DNA from: Fremontodendron californicum | Taxonomy: Eukaryota > Streptophyta > Magnoliopsida > Malvales > Malvaceae | Assembly (NCBI GenBank): GCA_030761205.1 | Contig: JAULJL010000046.1 | Span: forward strand, 11,425,590-11,489,589 | Direction: 5' to 3' | DNA: 64,000 bases | Part shown: positions 56,708 through 64,000 of the stretch, in pieces | Position numbering within the stretch: position 1 is the stretch's first letter | Layout of the letters: every line of letters begins with the position of its first letter | The notes under the pieces: model-generated | What the model saw: only the letters and a program-made list of their open reading frames with translations | The model's database searches: none | What the model was told of the DNA's origin: nothing | Made by a program: the position numbers and the translations under genes

Positions 56708-57050
56708 TGTTGTTGTTTGAACTTAATGAAAGAAGAAGAACAGAACAGAAAACGAGAGAAAAGAGAAACTTTTTGAGCTGCAAGACTAATTGATTCAAGA
56801 GTTTACATTATAAATCAAAAAATGGCTTACCAAGAGTTTACATTATAAATTAAAAAATGGCTTACCAAATGTCAATCACTACAAGTACATTTGTTAACCT
56901 ATTTCTATCTTGATTTTAACCAAAATAACTTACTCAAAAAAATTCAACTAACACTGTCAATTCAGTGTACAAGCAGCAATCACCTAATGCATATAAAATT
57001 GAAATACAAAAAACAGACAACAGCAGCATTGGCAGCCACTACATTCAACA
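56708..57050 (-). repeat. Putative 3' LTR of the older copia element
   Basis: On the minus strand it starts TGTTGAATG right after the RNase H end and an 'aacaaagg' purine stretch, and finishes CAACAACA, giving TG...CA ends. It contains a tandem duplication of about 33 bp ('caagagtttacattataaat...'). I could not find a partner LTR on the right side, so both identity and left boundary are tentative. Confidence 0.45.
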
Positions 57051-59837
57051 CCTTTGTTGCTTACACCAATTTGCATCCTCAAATGTCCAAATCTGGTTTT
57101 GGCTAAAGGCTTAGTTAAGACGTCTACCAATTAATCTTCAGAACTGCAATGAACCAGTGCAACTTTATTGTTTAACTGAGCTTCTCTCACAAAGTGAAAT
57201 TTAATCTTAAAATGCTCAGTTTTTCCATGAAAGACTAGATTCTTTGCAATTGCAATAGCAGATTGATTATCACATTTGATCTCTGTTGCTTCTTCTTGAA
57301 CCAAATTCAAATCAGACAATAAAATCCTTAACCAAATGACTTGGTTTACAGCAGCAACAGCTGCAATGTATTCTACCTTTGCTGTGGATTGAGCAACTGT
57401 ATCTTGTTTTTTTGAACTCCATGCAAAAACTCCATAGCCAAGAGTAAACAAATATCCTGATATGCTCTTCATGTCATAAATCGAGCCAACCCAATCACTG
57501 TCTGAAAAACCAGTGAGCTTCAGCTTTTCTATTTTCTTCAACCAAATTCCATAACCAGTGGTGCCTTTGACATATCTGAGTATCCTTTTCGCTGCCCTAA
57601 AATGAGTAACACTGCAACAGTGCATGAACCTGGATAACAGGCTTACAGCAAACATGATGTCTGGTCTGGTTGCTGTTAGATAAAGTAGGCAACCAATTAA
57701 ACTTCTGTATGTTGCTTCATTAAACCTTTCTATGCCATCCGCTTTGCTGAGTTTCTCACCTTAAGCCATAGGTGTACTTGCTGGTTTGCAGTTCTCCATG
57801 AAGAAATTTTTTAGCACATTCTGAGAGTACTTCTGTTGGCTCGCAAAAATACCAAGCTAAGATTGATAAATCTCCATTCCCAGAAAATAAGTCATCTCTC
57901 CTAGATCAGTCATTTCAAAAACTCCTTCCATTTGTTTTTTGAAATCATGAACTAGGCTTTCGTTGCTTCCAGTTACCAGCAGGTCATCAACATACAAGGA
58001 TACAATAAACTGACCTGCCTCTTCAGTGTTTTTTACATACAAGGTTGCTTCACTGATGCTCTTGTTAAATCCCAGTTCCAATAGGTGCTTGTCAATCCTC
58101 TCATACCAGGCTCTTGGTGCCTGCTTCAATCCATACAAGGCCTTGTTGAGCTTGTACTCTTTTAACTCTTTACCCTCAATAATAAAGCCTTTTGGTTGAT
58201 CACCAAATATTTCTTCCTTTAGGAAACCATTCAAGAAGGCTAACTTAACATCAAGTTGATGGATTTTCCATTAACAGAAGCCTGATTGTGTCTATCTTTG
58301 CCACAGGTGCAAAGGTTTCTGAGAAATCAACTCCAAATTGCTAAGCATACCCCTTCACTACCAATCTGGCCTTCAATCTGTTGACAGAAACATCTGCATT
58401 TAACTTGGTTCCAAACACCCATTTGACTCCAAATACTTTCTTGTGCTTTGGCTTATCAACCAGCACCCAAGTGTGATTTTTTTTTGAATCATTAACATCT
58501 TAGCTTGCATAGCCTCTTTCCAGCCATCCAACTTGATAGCTTCTTCAAAGTTGGCAGGCTCCATTTCAGCTATACTGCATATTTCATAAACATCTGAGGG
58601 TGGTCTGGTACCTCTCACAGGTTGGTCTTCATCTGAATCTTCACTACCAATATCTTTATCTTGTTCTTGTAACAAAGAATTGTCAACAGGATTTGTTTCA
58701 ATGGAATCAACCTGAGACTTCTCCCAGTTCCAAGCTGCATTTTCATCAAATTATATCCCTGCTAACAGTGATCTTTTCAGTTAAGGGATTAAAGACTCTA
58801 TACCCCTTTTTTTTGCTACTGTAGCCTACAAAGATCCCAAGTTGAGACTTTTTGTCCAGCTTGTCCCTCTTTACATCTAGTATGTGTGTATAACAGATGC
58901 AACCAAAAACCGTTAGATGCAGTACAGAGGGTTTGAATCCAAACCAAGCTTCATATGGAGTTTTTGACTTCAAGGCTTTTGTAGAAAGCCTATTTTGCAA
59001 GTATACTGCAGTGTTAACTGCCTCTGCCTAGAATTTCTTAATCACAAACATCTTGGCATCTCCATCACTGTTCTATTCTTCTTTTCACTAACCCTATTCT
59101 GTTGTGGACTATAGGTGACAGTCAGTTGATGTTCAATGCCAGTAGCTTCAGAAAACTCTTCAAACTTATATGAAGTTTATTCAGTTCCATTATCAGACCT
59201 GGTGGTTTTTATCTTGCATCCAGTCTGATTTTCAAAAATAAGCTTTAAACTTCCAAAACACAGAGGCAACCTTAGATTTCAGCTTCAAGAAATAGACCCA
59301 GCATATTCTAGTGAAGTCATCAATAAACGAAATGAAATATCCGCTTCCATTTAGGGACACAACTTTCATAGGACCACACACATCAATGTGCAGCAGCTGA
59401 AGTTTTTCAATTGCTCTCCAGGACTTGTTTACTGGAAATGGTAACCTGTTTTGCTTTCCTAGTTGACACACTTCAAATACATCATTATGCTCTTGAATTT
59501 GTGATAAGTTCAAGACAAGATCACTTTTATGTAAGTGACTCAGAGTATGATAACTAATGTGTCCTAGTCTTTTATGCCACAAGACAGTTTCATCAACAAT
59601 ACCAGCACATGCATTCGAGGTTACTAGATTCTAGTTTAGAACAAAACTTCTGTCATTCATGTCAACAGAAATAAGCTCACTACAAGTAGGATCATAAATT
59701 AGGCAAGCTTTATCCTTGAAAACAACTGAATAATTCTTTTCTAGCAATTGGCCAATACTTAGCAAGTTCTGATCAATTTTAGGTACAAACAGTACATCAG
59801 AAATAACTTTTAGACTTGTTGGTGTGTTCACTGTTAT

Positions 59838-61320
59838 TGTTGGATTTAACCACGCAAGTGCATGTATCGTTAACAAGTAATAAAGTGAAAAGTAGAGTGT
59901 CGATCCTACAAGGAATTGTTACTAAATTCGTTAATTACTAAAATTAAAACAACTTAATCTTATTCAAATAATTAATTAAGGGTGTAAAATAAGAACTAAT
60001 AAAAGAAAACAAATTAAAATTGGGATTTAAATCAATGGAGAAAAGCCTAGGATTACAATTCTCTCAATACTTCACTTGAACTTCTCCTACCCTCTTAACT
60101 TGATTAATGACTTTGAGTTGTTAATCTAGAGTTCTAATCTATTTATAAGTATCTATCGATGGTCTTATAAAAAAATCTATCTTAACCAATTAACTATATG
60201 TCTATGATAATTGAATTATAAAGAAATTCATTAAGCTTAGACTCTAAACTTGGTTACACATAACACGGAGGTATATTTCTATCCTACATGTAACTCAATT
60301 CATCATAATAAATGAATCTGAAACATGTGTTATTCAATCCATATCTAACACTAAACTCCCTATGTCTAGTTGTATTTAGGTTACGAAATTAATCTAATTG
60401 GTAGCTAAGCAATTAGAAGAATTAAGCACAAGATTGAATAAACAACATCAAATATCATTAAATCAAGAAAAAGAGAAAAATAATTCAAACTACATGTTGA
60501 GTTCCATTGCAATCCTAGAAAAATAAATTAGTTCATGCTAATTAAAGAAAATAAATAACAAAGGAGTTTCACCATCATCAATATTACAAGAAAGTAAGAG
60601 AAGAGTAAAGGAAAAGAGAAAAACTAAAGAGTGTTAGGTCTTCAGTCTTTAGTCCTCCAAAATTTCCTTAGCTCCTTACAAATCTTTGGTGGCTACTCTC
60701 CTTAAGATAAATTAGTTTTATAGAACTTGATTCCGCTTTATTTAAGGCTTAAAAGGTCTTATTTATAAAGCTTTAGACCCCTGGAATCAGAAACTTCGCA
60801 TGGAAGTAACTGATAAGCAACATATTTTTTATATAAAAAAAAATTCAAGGCTGGCGCTGCAGCGCCAGCTTTCTGGTGTCGCGACACCAACCCCTCTGTT
60901 TGCTGCACTTCGCTTATGTTGTCTTCTCACACTTCATTGGCTGATTTGGATGGGCAAATCTTGTCCGATTTGGGCAAATGATATACCATTGGAAAGCTAT
61001 GGAAATCAACTTCAAAAGTCAAGGGGAAGTTTTCTTAAATAAAGACTTTAAAATCATATTTTTGTTGCAATAAGCTCCGGAGGTCAAATCTGTCTATGTG
61101 TTGCTTTGCACCTTTTTTGGTTTTTTTGCACCTCGAAACTCCTTCTTACTTTGGACCTATAAAAATACAAAAACACTAACTTAATAACTAATTTAAACAT
61201 GAAATAAATAAATAAAATTAATCTAAAAACAATTAAAACTAATCAATTCCGAATAAAAGCTTCAAGGACGTAGCCAATTTGAATACACAAAATATGGTAA
61301 AATAACTATATTTCATAGAG
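59838..61320. mobile_element. Non-coding insertion inside the older copia element
   Basis: The copia frame breaks after GKGDVIV on one side and resumes at NTPTSLKVISDV on the other; between them lie about 1.5 kb without protein similarity. One end has 'ccacgcaagtgcatgtatcg' and 'caagtaataaagtg', a sequence type I recall as widespread in plant genomes. It includes two adjacent perfect palindromes (60850-60889). No terminal repeats or transposase are visible, so the class is undetermined and the ends are approximate. Confidence 0.65.
60850..60889. repeat. Two adjacent perfect palindromes (20 bp and 16 bp)
   Basis: GCTGGCGCTGCAGCGCCAGC at 60850-60869 and TGGTGTCGCGACACCA at 60874-60889, separated by four bases. 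They are a GC-rich island in AT-rich sequence. Confidence 0.9.
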
Positions 61321-62465
61321 TTATCAACTATCACATCTCCCTTTCCCTTTGCTTCGATGTAGCTCCCATTGCCTATTCTAACCTTTGAACTGCAAGTTCT
61401 GTCAATGCTCTTGAACATGCATTCTTCTGAAGCCATGTGGTTTGTACAACCACTGTCTATCAACCAATTTACTTTTGTCTTACTGCTGGTTGCATAACAG
61501 GATGCAACAAACATATGTTCCTCCTGCTCATGATTTCCTTCTGCAATCTGAGCTTGAGCATTCTGTTGTTGTTGTCTTTTGTTCTTGCAAACTCTCTTCA
61601 TGTGTCCCATTTGCTTGCAATATCTACATTGGATGTCTGGTCTAAACCAGCAATACTTCTCCAAATGAGTTGTCTTCTGACCATGTGAACAGGTTGGATA
61701 TTTCTTCTTCCCACCCTCTTTGACACTGTCTCTATCTTTTCTTGGATTCTCTCTTCTGTCATTCAAATTCTTCTTTCCTTTACTGTATGAATTGCTAGCC
61801 TTTTCTTTGCACTTAGCCTGCAAAGCACCTTCAGCACATTCTTCCTGTCTGCTTGCTCTTCTTTGCTCTTGAGCATAGAGAACATTGATTAGCTCTGATA
61901 GAAAGATGCTTGACAAGTCTCTTGAATCTTCAAGAGAAGAATTTTTTGCCTGATACTTCTCTGGAAGTGTAGTGATAACCTTCTCCACAATCCTTTTGTC
62001 ACTAAACTCATCTCCAAGCAGCCTAATGCTGTTGACAATGGACATGATTCTGTTAGAATATTGTTTGATGGTTTCACTATCCTTCATCTTCAAATTCTCA
62101 AAGTCTCTCCTCAAGTTGATGAACTGCTACTGCCTTGTCTTCTCAGTCCCCTGAAACTCCTCCTTCAGCTTATCCCAAGTTTGTTTTGGTGTGTCACATG
62201 CCATGATTCCGGTAAAGATGACATCTAAAACACCATTTTGCAAAGAAGACGTGGCCTTATACCTCTTGGCTACCTCTTCAGTGTGTTGCTTAATCTGATC
62301 CAATGTAAGATTCCCTCTCAAGGGTATTGGTTCCCTACCTATTTCGGTCACTTCCCATAGGTCATTTGCCTGTAGGTAAATCTTTATTTTTACTACCCAA
62401 TTGTGGTAGTTTTCATCAGCAAAGATAGGAGGTGAGGGTGGAGAGAAGTTGTTCATGGACATGGT

Positions 62466-64000
62466 AATATATATATATATATCTTGCACTGTATATACTC
62501 GTTGCAAACGGGGGACTCAAATAAATTTTAGGAAAAACATATGAAGATTGATGTTTTGCATTCCTTTTAATGTTAATGTGATTAAGAAGAATATTGTTTG
62601 TTCTGTTTGCAATTTAAGAATATTGTGATTTATAAGAAAGAATTATATGAATCATTGTGATTTCTACTACCATGAGTTAAATTTGCTAGTTTGGAAGAAA
62701 AAAACCATGAATAACTGAACATGGTTTCAATGTCCAGCAGAATCAAGGTATAATGTGAAAACAAAAAATTCTTTAGGCTGAAACCATTGAATATAACTCA
62801 ATTTTCTTAAGGCTGCAACATTCTGAGTATGCAAATTGATTTAAGGATGGAAACCCCAGAAGTTCTGTTCAATTTTTTTTTCCTCAATCTGAGCTGAAAT
62901 CTTGGATGAATTAGTAAGACAAAATCCAAAATATCCAAGATAATTGATCCTATTTAAGAAAATTTAGTCACTGTTCTTGCTCAGAAAGAAATTGAAATGT
63001 GAATTTGAGGGAATATAGTTAAGAAGTCTAATCTGTTCTATATATAAAAGAAGAAAATTAAAAATGTTAAACTATATGAATTCTAAACCTTTCTACTTTC
63101 TCAAAGAAAATGTTGCATTTCATTTTTTATTTCTAAAACATTCAAATACAATTTTAACTGGTTCCATGCAATCAGGAACACAGCTTTCTGTAAACAATGA
63201 AAATCTCAGCATCCAACCATTATTTCAAATGAGAGAAAAGAACAACATAAGTTTAAATATCCAAAAACAAAAAATCAGATCAAATTACTGTGCCTAATTA
63301 AAAATCTGTGTACAGATACAATTTATATTGCCTTTTGAGAGAGATACAACAGCTTCATGCTTCAGTTTCTAACTATCAGAAGTTTTTTTCTCCTTACCAA
63401 AAACAAAAAAAAAGTTCAAGCATGAAAGAATCTTAGCCAGATATAATGCGTCTCTTAAAAATCAATAACTAATCTGTTTAATGAAATCATTAGGTTGGTT
63501 TTTATAAGAAGATAGCCAAATTTGCTGCACAATCGCAGGCCATTTGGAGAATGAAAGAAAATAATCTGGGACTGTAATAAAATGACTCCCAGTCAGCCAA
63601 TGACCTAAATCTCTGCTCTTCATGTGAAAAGAAGCAAAATTGGTCAGACATTGTCGGTCACTTCTAGTCATCTTTCACACATAAGCGCTCTGAAAGAAAA
63701 ACAAAAACATTTTCAGACTTAGTTCAGCTTATAACTAGGAAGGAAACAAGAAGACACAAATTAAAGACAGAAGGTAGCATTAAAAGTGTAAAACTGAAGC
63801 ACACAACCAGAAAAGAGGAGCAGGAGACTACAAAATCAAAAAGCGCACTTGGCAGGAATTATAAGCATGATTAAATGCAGAGAAACAATATATCCACTAT
63901 GTTACTTGGACTCGGGTGTGAGTGTCGGACAAGGGTATGTGTCCGACACGGGTATGTTCGATTTATTCTAAGTTTTTTCATGTATTTGGAGGATCCTTGG
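62466..64000. other. Region right of the copia remnant, no gene recognised
   Basis: AT-rich sequence with a short TA run (about 62466-62481). Short frames here (for example a 69-codon one on the minus strand at 63462-63671) match nothing I know. From about 63899 to the window end comes 'ttggactcgggtgtgagtgt' followed by 'cggacaagggtatgtgtccg', with inverted 'gtgtcggac/gtccgacac' motifs. I recall this as a short repeat common in plant genomes; it is cut off by the window edge. Confidence 0.5.

Larger units (their letters stand above)
57051..62465 (-). pseudogene. Older degenerate Ty1/copia element (gag-pol remnants)
   Basis: Minus-strand order: Gag (62462-61240; YHNWVVKIKIYLQANDLWEV, then zinc knuckle CRYCKQMGHMKRVC), protease (WLIDSGCTNHMA), pre-integrase (59876-59232; LLSIGQLLEKNY, LWHKRLGHIS), integrase core (IDVCGPMKV, YFISFIDDFTRICWVYFLK), RT (58675-57857; ALYGLKQAPRAWY, YVDDLL) and RNase H (57655-57107; DSDWVGS, STAKVEYIAAV, HFKIKFHFVRE). 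Many stops and frameshifts interrupt the frames, for example a stop after EKTRQ in gag near 62129. A non-coding insertion separates protease from pre-integrase. No 5' LTR or primer site is visible beyond 62465, so that end appears truncated. Confidence 0.88.

Noticed and set aside
63462..63671. 69-codon minus-strand frame near the right end
   Set aside because: No recognisable domain, no clear splice context and no supporting neighbours; could be chance or a UTR.

Overview
The window is plant nuclear DNA from a eudicot, probably a rosid. The genes are intron-containing plant families, the spacers are very AT-rich, and the space between and inside genes is filled with plant-type transposons (hAT, CACTA, Mutator-like foldbacks, a tRNA-derived SINE, Ty1/copia and Ty3/gypsy LTR elements). 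I cannot name the species.

The left half (about 1-28.5 kb) is the gene-rich part. In order it holds a SCARECROW-LIKE 23-type GRAS regulator (minus strand), ribosomal protein eL27 (minus), a two-exon UGT82A1-type glycosyltransferase (plus), a five-exon PAT1-family mRNA-decay factor (minus) and a ten-exon SWAP70-like PH-domain protein (plus). I rebuilt the exon structures by eye from GT/AG sites, reading phase and family similarity. The order eL27 - UGT82A1 - PAT1 matches, from memory, the Arabidopsis chromosome 3 segment around AT3G22230-AT3G22270, so this looks like a conserved block.

From 28.5 to 37.1 kb one gene dominates: a NAC transcription factor of the JUNGBRUNNEN1 (ANAC042) type, minus strand, three exons, with introns swollen by transposons. 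Intron 2 holds a short CACTA-type element (3-bp target duplication ATT), and that element is split by an apparently intact 4.72-kb hAT transposon (8-bp target duplication TATATTAT). The hAT carries a complete spliceable BED-finger transposase, long 16-bp tandem arrays next to both ends, and two adjacent exons plus the intervening intron of a host UDP-N-acetylglucosamine pyrophosphorylase gene. Intron 1 holds a foldback element and a SINE with a perfect 13-bp target duplication.

The right half (about 39-62.5 kb) is mostly retroelements: a recent copia element with almost identical LTRs but a gutted pol and two tandem-repeat arrays where gag should be; a gypsy chromovirus-like element on the minus strand with a nonsense codon and two frameshifts; and an older copia element on the minus strand, broken by stops and by a roughly 1.5-kb non-coding insertion. 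A divergent RALF-like secreted peptide gene sits at 55 kb between repeats. No further gene was recognised from 62.5 kb to the end.

The genes do not form one pathway; they are independent plant genes with their own promoters. The most unusual content is the nested hAT in the NAC intron with its captured host exons and its same-orientation G-rich end arrays, and the copia element that seems to have moved recently although its own pol cannot work.
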